From contig NW_022985183.1 of assembly GCF_010093535.1 (NCBI RefSeq), positions 124,001-188,000 on the forward strand: a stretch of 64,000 nucleotides of DNA, in the 5' to 3' direction. This document shows, in pieces, positions 46,921 to 58,407 of the stretch. Source of the DNA: Lindgomyces ingoldianus (Eukaryota > Ascomycota > Dothideomycetes > Pleosporales > Lindgomycetaceae). Numbering within the stretch: the first letter of the stretch is position 1; the number at the start of each line of letters is the position of its first letter. The translations under genes were made by a program, and so were the position numbers. The notes beneath the pieces are model-generated. The model was not told the DNA's origin, searched no databases, and was given only the letters and a program-made list of their open reading frames with translations.

Positions 46921-47984
46921 GTTTGGTAACTACGCCCAAGAAAGCAGTCTGCGTCGAGAACGTACGACCTCGACTCTAAAACATCCGAACTAAACCATCA
47001 GCTACCTCCAGATTGGGGGAAAATTGCAATTAGATAGCAATTAACGGTGCGATACTGCACTTCTGTCACTGTGAAATAGTTGTGGACATGCGGCTATGGA
47101 CCTTTTTTTTTAACAAAAAAGGGCAAAAAAAAGCACTCGAACAATCCGATCAATGGACTCGAAGCTCGGTATCTAGGCTACCTAGGCTACAAATGGGTTC
47201 GATGAACTTGTTCCTGAGATATTCATTCACCAAAGGAAAAATACGCTTACTAGGGAGATAGCAAGCCGTAGTTTACCACCCGGCTTGTAATGGGACCAAA
47301 AGCTTATTGACTCTGCTCAATGGGGTTGCGCGCTGAGCTTGAAAGTTTGCTTTGTTGTGGCGATGAGATCTGGATGGCTTGGACATGGGAGGGAGTAAAA
47401 CCGTAAAGGAAGACGTCAATGGAATTAGTGGCCACTGAAGGCTGATGTAATTTTCTTGGAGTTGGAGTGATGCGGGGCGGCGTGAGGAGCGGAAAATAAA
47501 TTGCAGATACTGTGCTGGGCGATAGGGGTTTGAGGATCGGGATGGAGATGGCGATGCAGAGAATCGCTGGGATGTGTTGCTGTGTATTGGCGGATTCTGC
47601 AGATTCTGTGGAGTATTGGGGAACTGGATATACTATTGATATACACCTCGAGGTCCATCCGATATCTTGGTGGTGGGGGCTGAGAGGAAATAGAGCGCAC
47701 GTGCTTTTGCTGCGCTTTTCGTCGTGGCTTACCAAATGCGTCAGATTGAGGACACGCGCAGGAGTACGCAACGAAACAGGATGCAGCGGTCGGACACAGG
47801 AAATAGAAGGAATGAGAAAGGTGGCGTGGAAAGTAATTGTGCATTTATCAATTACCCGGGTACGTTATGAAGGACCGAAAGAATGTGATGCCCGGATACG
47901 CCTCGCTATGCAGGGTATCAATAGTTAATCCCACCCAACCGTGAAAGAAACCCCTTTATCCTAAACAGACATCAAATACCATTC
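46921..47984. other. Intergenic, element 1 to SSU72
   Basis: About 1 kb, AT-rich at its left side with A and T runs near 47100. Overlapping frames of 130-155 codons between 47.3 and 47.9 kb on both strands are not supported by any domain. Confidence 0.45.
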
Positions 47985-48918
47985 CTAGAACCACGCCAAG
48001 CTCCAAAGCGCTGGCATGTTGGGCCATCGCTCCTGCCACTCAGCGAGAATGTCTGGAACCTTTTCGTCGAAACCTTGACGAGCAGCGCCGACTCCACCCT
48101 GCCAACCGCTGTCTCCATACATCCCCCTCTCTTGGCTCGCGGCTTCGTTTAAGCTCAAGGCGAGATCTAGGATAGCTTTGCCTCCAACGAGAGCCTCCTC
48201 GTGGTTGTCTCGGATATCCACGTTGAAAACATGGACGGGCCGGTTTAGCTTGCCTCCTTTGTTGTGCAAGTCGTCTAACACAGCGTCAAAGCACCGCTCC
48301 TCACATGTTATCACGACGTCCACGACTCCAGCCTCAGTGCCTGGGGCGCCTTGATCTTCAGTGTGATCCAGTCTCGGTTTGCCAGGCACCCAGTCTTGAA
48401 ACCTCTCCGGGTAAGACTTGATGGAGAGATTGCGGGAGAGCATATTCAAGAGGCCATTTTGAGTATAGAGCTGCGTGTTCTGCTGGGCAAGCTCAGCGTG
48501 AATGGCACGGTAGGTAGTGCTGTTGAAGTGGTAGACATTCGGCGAGGTAATAGTCGGACCGGGAAGGCGAACGAGAGAGCCAGTGCCGAAGGAAATGGTG
48601 GGGAGGCCAGCGGAGGCGAGCTGGAGGTGTGCTTCCATGGAGCTGAGAGGGTTAGCCTGCACTCATGCCAGATTCCGGATATGAGTTTTACCGATTTTGG
48701 TTACTGGCACACACGGTGCAGAACTTCAGCTTGAACATGTCGTCAGGCACGACTTGAGCCTGGCCGGGTGCAGGGGACTGCTCGGACTCGTCGGGCGTGC
48801 CCTCCGAACCGGGTTTTGATAGCAAGTTGCCCATGGGCGGGGGAGGAGGGGGGGGAGGCACGGGAGTGGGTTGATGCTGCTGAGGTCGTGACCTCGCTAG
48901 CCGTGGATCTGCCGACAT
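47985..48918 (-). CDS. SSU72: Ssu72, RNA polymerase II CTD Ser5/Ser7 phosphatase
   Basis: The exons are complement 48692-48918 and 47985-48642, giving 294 residues. Ssu72 dephosphorylates Ser5 and Ser7 of the polymerase II C-terminal domain and works with the cleavage and polyadenylation factor in transcription termination. The catalytic loop is CASNQNRS (Cys70, Arg76), split by the intron between the second and third bases of the Arg codon. Further landmarks are [42 protein letters not shown] and [15 protein letters not shown]. The first 60 residues are a fungal extension with a run of eight prolines. A start at [10 protein letters not shown] is the first in-frame ATG that gives no obvious signal sequence; an upstream in-frame CTG/TTG extension is unlikely. 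Confidence 0.94.
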
Positions 48919-50973
48919 AGTGAAGGCAGGGTCTGAGATTGAAGCGCGACCTGCGCGGTGAATGGGGAGGGTGAAGGGACCGAGCTGCAAAATCTTCTTC
49001 CCCCTTCGTTAGTGGGGGACTGTGATACGGGGCTCGGGGCAGGAGTATCACGGATACGGATGAATCAGAATTTTCAGTGTATATTAGAAGTCCTCATGGT
49101 AAATAGGACAGCTCCAATAAAAGGTTCATCATTGCACAAGGCCGAGTCTGGGAGGGAAAGAAAACAGGGCATCGGAAACTTACTGGGCAAAATAAGTAAT
49201 CTGAAGCGTGGCCAAGATGTATGAAGCTGGTGAGAGAGTAGATCACGAGGCGTGGGATGACACCGGGTATTTGTATGTGGTGTTCGAAGATGGAGGCGAG
49301 ATGGAATGGAGGATTGGGTTTGTGTTTTGCGTGCAGTGGCCGAGGGTTGAGGGGATTTTATCTGCTCACTAATTCTCCGAAGCGTGAAATATTACGCCGG
49401 ATGCAGGATAGCGTCATCTGAGTGCTTCTCCACTGTCCTGGCACTGTCTCTGGGATGGTTCAAACACCTGGCGCCCTCCTGGGAACGCCGCATCGCAGGC
49501 TCCATCGGCATTGCTACTTGTTCCTGACGAGCTTGGTCGCCGGAGAGCGTATAGCATTGCACATATCGTTGCATGGAGACAGCAGCTATAGGGCTGGCGT
49601 GGGCGCTGTCGTGACATGTCGTGCTCTCCAGCCCAGCCTTCCCGGCTCGCCTTGCTCTCTTGCCTCTCGCGCCCGCGATCCCCAGCCCAAAGCTTGTCCA
49701 GGACGCTCCCTCTGCGCGGGCCTTGCCGTCAGCAGCAGGAAGCGGCCAGCCAGCTCGCTCGCCGTCATCATCTGGGCGGCTTCATGCATGCTGGGCCGCG
49801 TGATGGCATTCCGACATGGACGATTATTAACACAACGTCCCCCTTCACCGCCCCAGAGGGCTCGCTTTCCGCTGGTCGCTGCACGCGGGAGTCTCTTCGC
49901 GGTTAGACTGTTTCAAGTCGTTGGTGGTGAGCTGGGCTAGATAGAAAATAGCAAGGCCTCAACCAGGCCAACGTTGGTATCCAGAGCCCAGAGACCTGGC
50001 CCCGGCCGCCGCCCCGACTCGTTCTTCTCCCCTACTCTTGAACGTCCATCACCACGGCCGAGATATATGCTGCCATGGGCAGTTTCTGAATGCTGAGTTT
50101 CGCCCGCCGCGTGCGCAATTCCACCTGAAACGGCCAATCGGCCTCTAGTGCCATGGTCCCCTCGCCGCCAGGATAAAAATAGCCGCCTGCATTCAGTCTA
50201 CCACAACCTGCCCAGCGCTCATCGACACATCCACATCCACTGTTCGCCTGGTGCTCGTTCACCTCACCTCACCCCGACGGCTCCGCCATTGCTGTCGCGC
50301 TTTCGTCCGCTCTTGTGCACTCGCCTCCTGGCGCTGCTGCACCGCTTCACGGTGCTGCTGCTGCATCCACGGCAGCGTCCTCGCTCCCTCGACTGTTCAC
50401 TGGGTAAGTCTTAGCGCCAGGGCTGCTCCCCACACACACACACCCCCCCCCCTCCCCGGCGAGCGCTTCCCCAACCGCTGCGCCCGCAAATATCTTCAAT
50501 CCACCCGCCGGGTCCTGCCCTCCTGCCAATCGCCCCGGCTATCGCTGTCATCGAATGCCCTTTCCAGAAGCCCTCAAGCGCTCTTCCACTACCCATTGGC
50601 CTCTGTCATCCTCGAAACATCCCGCCAAAACATCGAGTCGCCGCCTCCTCCGCCGCTATCTCGCCTCTGGGCCGCCTGCAAGGCACCCTTCACCTGTGAT
50701 TTGGGACACTGCTGCTGCAACATCTGCGGCCTTTGCGCCGGCCCCCGATCGGACGCTTCCAGGACGCTGCTAGGGCGCTGCAAGCCCATCAATGAAAGGC
50801 TGGTCCGTTCTCCGGAGCTTGATCGCTCGCATATCTCACCCACATCTCGTCCACGTCGCGCGCGGCCTCCTGCAGCTGAGCTCTGTTCTCATATCCTCGC
50901 CGCATCCTTAAAATCCTCTCCGATCCATTGCTGACCGCTTAGTCGCTTTGTATTCTAGAAATAATCTCCTCGC
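48919..50973. other. Divergent promoter region, SSU72 and NBP2-like gene
   Basis: About 2 kb separates the two divergent genes. Between 50.1 and 50.97 kb the plus strand is CT-rich, with ATAAAAAT at about 50173 and a (CA)n then poly-C run at 50430-50452, so it is probably the promoter and long leader of the right-hand gene. Open frames near 49.4-49.9 kb are unsupported. Confidence 0.5.
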
Positions 50974-52530
50974 ATGACCGACGACAAGCCAACCGACGGC
51001 CGACGGCTGGAGGATATAACCGAAGGGGAGGTCGTCCGTGGACGGCAGCGGCACTCAGACATGGCGGCGGACGTGCGATCCCCGATGAGCGAGCCGGGAT
51101 CTCTCACATCGCCGAGTGCAAACCGCACCTCGCTACCACCGTTAGTCACGTCCCCGCCATCCAAAGCCAAACTGGAGCGGGCGAGCTCATACATCAACGC
51201 GACCAAGCGCCTGTCAACCTTCTCCAACACGTCTAATGCCCAATCGGTCCGATCACGGCCCCAGTCGACAGCGTTCCCCATCTTCCACTCCAGTCTCCCA
51301 TACACACTAGTGCGCGACTTTGCGTATGGCCCCCTCCACCCTCTCTTCTATGGGCCCCTCCCCGAACAGCCCTCCAACATCTCAACGCCAGCGAGCGAGG
51401 TCAGCAGGAGGCTGTCGGATCCGCCACCAGTGGCGTGGCGTGGCGACAGCGGTGGATGGTCTGCTGGCACATGGGAGCCCGGTGAGCAGTTGCCACAGAC
51501 TGCGTATGGTGACGGCCCGCCATGGAGCGAGGATGAAGACATTCACAGCCCCAAAGTGACGAGCCACGCGCGACACAAGAAGCATAAATCCAATGTCGTA
51601 GACTTTGATCAGACTAGAGGGCGGAGGGGGTTCAACGAGGAGTACCGCCGAGGATCATATTCTGGCTCAAACGGTGATGGCAGTCAGGTCTATTACGTCA
51701 GCGACCTCAGTGAAGCTAATGGACCTGGAGGCGAGTACATCACATACCCTCCTTCATCACAGAGCCAGGCAGTGCCTTCCCTCAACGTTCCTGCTGGCGA
51801 ATCACGTCGAGACTCGCACTTTGCCGCAATCCTTCCACAGCGTGCCTATGCAGATGCCCAAGCTCCGCTGATGTTTGACTCAGATGAGGATATGTCGGAG
51901 CCAGGGGACTTCTTGAATGACGAGAGCCGGTTTTCACGGGATTACCAATTCACCATCGCGTCGCCGGAGGAGGAGATGCACGGTAAGGCCGTGGCTTTGT
52001 TCGACTTTGTCCGGGAAAACGACAATGAATTGCCGCTTGTGGAAGGACAGGTGATACTAGTCTCATATCGACACGGGCAAGGCTGGCTTGTTGCACAAGA
52101 TCCAAAGACGGGCGAGAGCGGACTGGTTCCGGAAGAGTATGTCCGCCTGCTTCGCGACATCGAGGGTGGCTGGAACGGCTTGATGAACGGCACAGCCACT
52201 CAGGAATCCAGCAATGGCAATGGCCACGAAGGACTTCTCTCGCCGGTGTCCGCCGGGCCAGAAGCGAAGACTCCTACACAGGCCGACCATCGCACGTACA
52301 CTCCGGTCATTTCGACATTTTCCACAAGCACAAAAGATCTGGAACCCTACCCCAAGGAGATGCTTGGCACACCAACGCAATCAGAAGCGGCAGGCTTCTC
52401 GAAGCCCGGGGAGTCATCCAGGGAGAAGCCTGCGGTGGAAGGCAAGCGCGAAGCGGGGCCGATGGAAGGCGTTGAAGCGAGTCCAGAGCCCACCTCTCAA
52501 CAGAAGCAAAGCCAAGGCGCGACCTCATGA
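50974..52530 (+). CDS. NBP2: SH3-domain protein, Nbp2-like
   Basis: This intronless gene encodes 518 residues. One SH3 domain lies at about residues 335-393: KAVALFDFVRENDNELPLVE, the YRHGQGWLVAQDP loop and GLVPEEYVRLL. The ENDNEL and YRHGQGWL pattern is characteristic of Nbp2, an adaptor that in yeast brings the phosphatase Ptc1 to MAP-kinase pathways (HOG and cell-wall integrity) and other targets. The rest is disordered, rich in Ser/Pro, with an acidic MFDSDEDMSEPGDF segment just before the SH3. It is longer than the yeast protein (about 236 residues), as is usual in filamentous fungi. The assignment rests on the SH3 domain only. Confidence 0.82.
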   Translation: MTDDKPTDGRRLEDITEGEVVRGRQRHSDMAADVRSPMSEPGSLTSPSANRTSLPPLVTSPPSKAKLERASSYINATKRLSTFSNTSNAQSVRSRPQSTAFPIFHSSLPYTLVRDFAYGPLHPLFYGPLPEQPSNISTPASEVSRRLSDPPPVAWRGDSGGWSAGTWEPGEQLPQTAYGDGPPWSEDEDIHSPKVTSHARHKKHKSNVVDFDQTRGRRGFNEEYRRGSYSGSNGDGSQVYYVSDLSEANGPGGEYITYPPSSQSQAVPSLNVPAGESRRDSHFAAILPQRAYADAQAPLMFDSDEDMSEPGDFLNDESRFSRDYQFTIASPEEEMHGKAVALFDFVRENDNELPLVEGQVILVSYRHGQGWLVAQDPKTGESGLVPEEYVRLLRDIEGGWNGLMNGTATQESSNGNGHEGLLSPVSAGPEAKTPTQADHRTYTPVISTFSTSTKDLEPYPKEMLGTPTQSEAAGFSKPGESSREKPAVEGKREAGPMEGVEASPEPTSQQKQSQGATS

Positions 52531-53856
52531 ACATGTCTGGGATCTGAGCTCTTCCGCAGGTTCCCCCCCCCACACACACATCAAAATAATTAAAAAAATA
52601 TCCAATCCTGGGATACTTCTTTACGACCAACACCTTCGATCATTGTCTTCCTCAACCGCCTTCAGCCCGCATCGGCGGCGTCATGGTTCTCGATTTCAGG
52701 TCCTCGATTGCATACCAGTCCGGACTGGGCTTTTCCAACACCCTCAACCACCACCCCCGCCACCCTTTTCACGACATTCGCTTCACCACAATGTTTTAAC
52801 GATCAGCTTTTTTACCACTGCATTTGTTCGCTTCGGGGGGTTTAATTCTGTTCTTACGTCTCGCTCACCCCACCTTTCCCCGCGCTTCAACAGGAAGCGC
52901 TCTAGCACCGAACCGCTGACTCACTCGACTTCGACCTCGACTTCGTTCTTCGGTCTGATTTGGCACGGCGCTCATGGAATTACATCACATTTTCGGCAAT
53001 GTCGACACGATGTGTTATGTATGCTGGTAGATTCACGAATCTCCCAACCGATTTTGCATCATCTGATCTCTCGCTCAAAGCATTATATATTCGGAGCACT
53101 TGAAGAGATAATATGAGGATGTTCAGCTATGCATGTTATGTGGTCTTTCGATAGCGAATGCGACCGCGCATCCTGTTCGGAAGCGTTCATATGTGCGTGC
53201 TCGAGCAAGAAATATTTTCCGTGGAAGAGCGATCAATATATATTAGCGGAATTTTTCACGATATGCAGCAGGACATTTGTCGAATGGTAGATGCACAGAT
53301 GGATGGAACAATGGATGGCTGTTTGCGCGTTGGCTCTGCATCCATGAAAGAGATGCATGCATACATGCATAAGTGGCCCTTTTTTTCCTCACTGTAGTTG
53401 TACTTATCTCGTGACGAGGCATGAATGGTCAGGCTCGCGAATACCCACCCGTATCTGGGTGTGAATGGAATGGATGGATGGATGAATGTACGCGGATGGG
53501 GTGGTTTACCTACTGTATGTATTCCGCTAGACTTCACTCGGGGAAGTCTACTGGAAGGCTACAGTTTAATGGTGGAATGGAATATGTTGAAACGTGATTA
53601 TTGACTGAGATCCTTGTGGCTGCTTTGGTGTGTCTAGTGTTCGTTCATTCCTGTGACTTTCACCGCTTTCACAGCGACCATGCATTATATCTCTGGTCTT
53701 AGCAAATGCAGGGAGGTGTATGTATATAAGCACCTGACTGAATCCCCCCTGTGCCTTCTTATAACCGGCTGGCCACGGAGGCTATTGCATTTGCTAGGGC
53801 GGAACTCTTTCAACCGCCTCTCCTTTTTTGGTCTCTGAGTAATTTCTCTGCTGTCT
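52531..53856. other. 3' region of NBP2-like gene and spacer
   Basis: About 1.3 kb without a supportable gene. A 300-codon plus-strand frame overlaps the end of the SH3 gene in another phase (52214-53116) and is a shadow. Short ATGG repeats occur near 53465. Confidence 0.5.
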
Positions 53857-53865
53857 GCTGTATCC
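53857..53865. repeat. Target-site duplication, left copy of element 2
   Basis: GCTGTATCC abuts the left terminal repeat and is repeated at 54588-54596; the tenth base differs (T against G). Confidence 0.8.
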
Positions 53866-54586
53866 ATGGTGTTTAATAGAACGTAGTACTGTTCCTACTG
53901 TTACTGATAGTAACAATCTCTTGGGAGTTAGAACAAAAGTGAATTGCCTTCTGTTACTGTACAGTTAATAAGGCTATAGTTACTGCAGTAACTGCCTATA
54001 CTAATTAATTTCTTAGTGTTTTGTTAACGCGTTTGCGGAGGACGTTTTCGCGCACTAATACACTAGATTTTGTACTTTTTTAACTATCCTATCTATTGTT
54101 AGCACAGAGAAGTAGCTCCTTGATTTACCTACTTCTTGCTTCTAATATTGCTTCTATTGTCACTATAAGTATGCTAAACTCCACGTAGCACTTAAAGCTT
54201 GTAACACTTAAAGCTTGTAGCACTTGAAGCTTGTAGCACTAGTTTAACACTTTGCAAGCTATTGTTGCCTTAAGAAGTTAAGGGCTGCCTCTAGGAGCTC
54301 TTAGATATTGTGTAAAGAGCTTAATTACAGCTATTGCCTTCCACAATCTTAGAGTTGAACAATCTCCGCAACTATATTGGCAAGATTGTGTTAAGAGCCT
54401 CTAGAAACACCAGTTACTGCAGTAACTGCACTAAACAGTAACTTTACTGTTAATTAACTTAGCAGTAACTGTTACTACCTGTAAGGCTGTTTCAATTCAC
54501 TCTTTCTGTAAGAACAAAACCCTATTGCCTCTAGTAACGCCTCAAAATACTACTGACAGTAACAGTTACGTTCTATTGAACACCAT
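53866..54586 (+). mobile_element. Non-autonomous Mutator-like element (MITE), copy 2
   Basis: This 721-bp element starts with the same 20-bp terminal repeat as copy 1 and ends in its reverse complement with one or two changes (TTGAACACCAT). Copy 1 reads like this copy when reversed: the first 200 bases and the last 200 bases correspond closely, including TTACTGCAGTAA palindromes at 53980 and 54414; the central part is more diverged. It has no coding capacity. The 9-bp flanking duplication differs from that of copy 1, so the two were independent insertions. Confidence 0.85.
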
Positions 54587-54587
54587 G

Positions 54588-54596
54588 GCTGTATCC
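54588..54596. repeat. Target-site duplication, right copy of element 2
   Basis: This is the second copy of GCTGTATCC, one base beyond the right terminal repeat. Confidence 0.8.
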
Positions 54597-57500
54597 CTGA
54601 AAGCCCGAAGGAGGCCATCTGCGTGGGAGTGAGTGCGCGCGGGGAAAATGTCGCTGTGGTGAGGAAGTTCTGTACCATTGCTAACCATCGTCCTGTTCTG
54701 ACCTGGTATACATCCTACGGTAATTTCATGGCTAGCGGAATTCGGTAGACCTTTAGAGTATATAAACACTCCTGATCTTCGAGTCCCCAATCTCAAGGAT
54801 ATCGTGCCCTCCAAGTTGAGGGTTGAAAATGTCATAGTGAATTATGCTTGGGTTTATAAATCACCTCAACGTGTATATATTCGTGGAGTTGTATAGAGTT
54901 GTGTAGGACAAGATGCAAGGAGGAGTATTAAACTCTAGTTGCAGCAGCACCCTTCACCTTCTTCACTATCAAGCCATTTCTCCTACGCGAGGCACTAAAG
55001 CACATCGAGGAGGGAGACATGGAGGAAGTAAAAAGGCAAACCAAAGAGAGCTATGGAATCAGCATCATCTTCTAGAAACTTAAGAAATGTCTTGTTTAGT
55101 CCGTACACTGAAAATTCTAGATCACCACTTTCAATGCGCGGAGGACCTATAAAAAAACCTGCACCTTAACTCAACGTCGATATCTACTCGCTGAAATAAT
55201 CGGTAACTATTATATTTTATGGATGTCTTTCTAGTTGTGCTTCGGGATCGGTGCTCGCACAGGTCAATATTTGGATGGAGGATATTGAGATTCGGGAGTT
55301 TGGAAATAGAAACCTTTCTCGTAGTTCAGGATTCTGACTTCGCTTTAACTGCTTGAGAGATCAAACTCTAAAATTTTACTCGAAAGAGATGAATGGGATG
55401 GTTCGAACAAGATTTCTACTCTTTAATATTCTATGACTAGCGCTGGAGGGATTCTGCCCCATAAGCGATGAAGTGCAGTAAAAGCTTTACTCTGGCTAGT
55501 GATGGTCAAATGCTGGAGGTTCGAATAGGAACCCGAATGCCTTGATAAGGTATCATGATCTCCTCGGTTGTCGTCGAGATATCTAGGGAACATCCCTGGA
55601 TGTGATCACGCGGGAAAAGTGGGCAATTAAACACCCCCACCCTGTTTCATTCCGACTCCTGAATCGCACTGGTTCGACTACTTCTCTCTAAACCGGGCGT
55701 CCAAAACTTTTCATGGGTGTTTTCTTCTGGCACTTGATGTCCGATAGCATATACCTGAGGATTAAAACATGTCAATCTGCCTGTAATGAAGTGATGAAGA
55801 AAATCCACTTTCGATACTCCCATGAGTTATTGGGTCAGAGCATGGGTGAGGTGAAACATCACTATGAGGGAATGGTGCTAGACATGGCGACCAATGTTTC
55901 CGCAGCGCGGTCCTAGCAAGAGCGAAAAAGGGGAGTGACTCAAATCCCCTAGATGACTAGGTCTTGGAGAATCCTTCCAGGCACTTACTAGATGGTCTCT
56001 GGATTAACAATGGAGTGTTGTTTGGACCCTCGGACCGCGGAGCCACAGGTTTGTGGTCTTACAGGAAGGTATTTGAGCCCTCCTCACTTCTCAACTACTA
56101 ACTCTTTCTCTTCGCAGAAGTGACACAAGCTTCGCTACATAGAGTTGTGATTAATTTTGCCCCGCTCGCTTTATGTCCACACCTAAAGATTTGCTCTCAC
56201 CACTGGCATTTCCTGAAACTGATTCCACCAATATACCCATAATAGCAGGGCTTGCTCTCGAGCCCCAATCGCAAGGGTAAGTTGGACTAGAACGAGGTCA
56301 TGGCTTCTTTGGTGTGCTCTCGATGGAGACAAGCTTCGGTGGTGTTGAACTGCACGGTTGCACTAGATATCGGGGTATACAAACACCCTCTGCGTCTTTC
56401 CGCTTACGTTCCGCTGACTCCGAGCCACTAACAAACCTTGGAGGCTCTACCTTATTCAGGGGAGGAATAAGCCATCGTCTACACTAGCGAATGCCATCTT
56501 GAAAATGGAGTTTAGGACAATTCTTGAACCAATTCTCACGACTATTGACTTCGTGGGAGTAGAAACTAGTCTCAAATACCTCCTGTTCGTTAGCATGAAG
56601 ACTTACTTGAATTGCAAAATTCGCGTGAGATGGAGTGCGTGGTGATTCCGGAACTCGTTTTTCACTACCGTTGGAAGAAATAGCGGTTGACATCTTCCGA
56701 TCGGTCGACTTGGATATGTAACCTATTCATATCCTAGCCTTCTTTGGCCTTCAAGTAATTCTAAATCTTGGTTTGACAAAAAGAAACATAGCGACGACGT
56801 ATGTCTGTGGGAAAAAAAATTTCCGTTCGTACGAATCATGGCCGGTGTCCGTGGTGGACGGCATCACGTCTTCAGGAATGAGATTTGTTTTCGTGCAAAT
56901 CATGAATGGCGCTTGTTTGAAAATTCCACTAATAGATTATAGAGTGAAGACACCAAGATAAGAAAAAAAGGGGATGAAGGCAAAGCGGTTGAAAGCTTGA
57001 AAGTGAAAGTTCAATAGTTTTCTCTTCGCTGCTTGGGGGGCTCCCTCGTACCTGGATGGCTGAGTAAATCTAATCATTCCTAAAATATTAATTCCTTTCA
57101 TTCCTTACCCTAGGCCTCCACTCTCTCGCAAAGAATCTAATTCTACATATTTCCAATCTCTATACGGGCCCGTATATGTCTAAAAATTTGGAGAATTCTT
57201 TCAGGAAGGGAGATGAGTAGGGAAACGCAAGTCTCCCAATGCGTTTCACCACACGCATCCCCCTCCCCTTCCCTCCCCTCCCCACCCTTACCTTTTGCCC
57301 TTTTTAGTTATATTTGTTGCCTCTTTAGGATACTTAGGTGAATAGATGTATTTTCCGGTAGTTAGTGGGGCCAAGGTTGGAGAAGGTGTGAGACTATTTT
57401 GTCTTTTTAGGTGTATACAAGGGTGAAGGTACCTACTGCACTGCTTTCACCAGTTTGCGACGAGTTTTGATAGACTTCAACCGTCGGTATTTTGAATTGA

Positions 57501-57606
57501 GTCATCTGAATTAATTGAGCCCGTGGAGACTGGTGCTCGCAGACTCTAGCAAACTCATAGATAAAATGGCTTGGATGAAAGGGATTTCACCAAACCTACT
57601 CTCATC
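54597..57606. other. Gene-poor 3-kb region
   Basis: No gene is supportable. A minus-strand ATG at 56693 opens a short gene-like N-terminus (MSTAISSNGSEKRVPESPRT) followed by a good donor GTAAGT and a GCTAAC branch-like site, but no sensible downstream exon follows, so it may be a relic. The rest is moderately AT-rich. Confidence 0.5.
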
Positions 57607-58407
57607 TCAAACTGCACTCTCCTTCCAACTCTCCACTATAGCTTTAACTAACGCCACCGTAACTTCCACACCCGTCGTAATCTCCTCCTCATCCTCCAAC
57701 ATCGGAACATGCATGAACGCCACATTCCTCTTCCCCGCCTTCCCCATCTCCACCATATCCGTAAAATAGATAAACCCGCACAAATACGTCCCCACATTGT
57801 CACTCCACCGCACATCCTCAACCTGCATAACATTGCCCCCCAACCTTACATCGACAAAGCTTCCAGCCATCGACTTCGTGATCCGTTTCGCTTTCGCTTT
57901 CGGATCGCCGCCGATCTCGAACGGGAATCGGATATTAGAAGTCAGATCCTGCCATCGTTCAACCACATCCTCGAGATCTAGACTGGTGCTCAGTTGCGGC
58001 GGCTGAGAGCCCCAGACTGCGTCATTCTCTGCTGCAGTAAACGTTTTATTTTCGACATCGGGTACGCGATTGTAACCATTTTTGTGCGCGGTTTGCTCGA
58101 CGGCGAAGTAGCTTCGACCAGGAGCGACACCGATGGAGAGAACGATATCAGGTTGGTGTGTCTGGATGAGATTGGGGATGAGGTTGATGACAGGGTGGTA
58201 GGCGACGGGGATGGCGGAGGGGTAGACGACTAGGTGGATGGAGTCTGAGAGAGATGTGGGGAGGCGCGAGGCGACTTCATAGGAGGGGTTGTTGGGGACG
58301 TCCTGGAATGCCTGGATTGGTGTTAGTAAGAGGTTGCAAAGGGAGGGTGCTGTACATGCCCCGAAGCCAGTAATGAGGACCTTGGTGATGTTAGATAGGG
58401 GGGCCAT
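57607..58407 (-). CDS. Pyroglutamyl-peptidase I-like protein (peptidase C15)
   Basis: The exons are complement 58360-58407 and 57607-58311, giving 250 residues after removal of a 48-nt GC-AG intron. The family removes N-terminal pyroglutamate from peptides in the cytosol. After splicing the N-terminus reads VLITGFGAFQDVPNNPSYEV, matching the conserved TGFGxFxxxxxNPS motif. The Glu-Cys-His triad appears complete: Glu88 in the VEQTAHKN segment after SIGVAPGR, Cys194 in TYLCGF, and His217 in AFMHVP. If the intron is kept, the frame stays open (266 residues) but gains 16 residues inside the motif. Fungal members are often annotated only as C15-like, so activity needs proof. It stands alone. Confidence 0.88.
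   Translation of the reverse strand: MAPLSNITKVLITGFGACTAPSLCNLLLTPIQAFQDVPNNPSYEVASRLPTSLSDSIHLVVYPSAIPVAYHPVINLIPNLIQTHQPDIVLSIGVAPGRSYFAVEQTAHKNGYNRVPDVENKTFTAAENDAVWGSQPPQLSTSLDLEDVVERWQDLTSNIRFPFEIGGDPKAKAKRITKSMAGSFVDVRLGGNVMQVEDVRWSDNVGTYLCGFIYFTDMVEMGKAGKRNVAFMHVPMLEDEEEITTGVEVTVALVKAIVESWKESAV

Noticed and set aside
47304..47928. Overlapping frames of 138-155 codons
   Set aside because: Several phases on both strands are open at once, and none is recognisable.
49422..49940. 172-codon plus-strand frame
   Set aside because: GC-rich sequence opens several overlapping frames here on both strands; none has a domain or splice support.
52214..53116. 300-codon plus-strand frame overlapping the SH3 gene
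   Set aside because: It begins inside the SH3 gene in another phase and runs through the 3' region; the peptide is Ser/His/Pro-rich without a domain.
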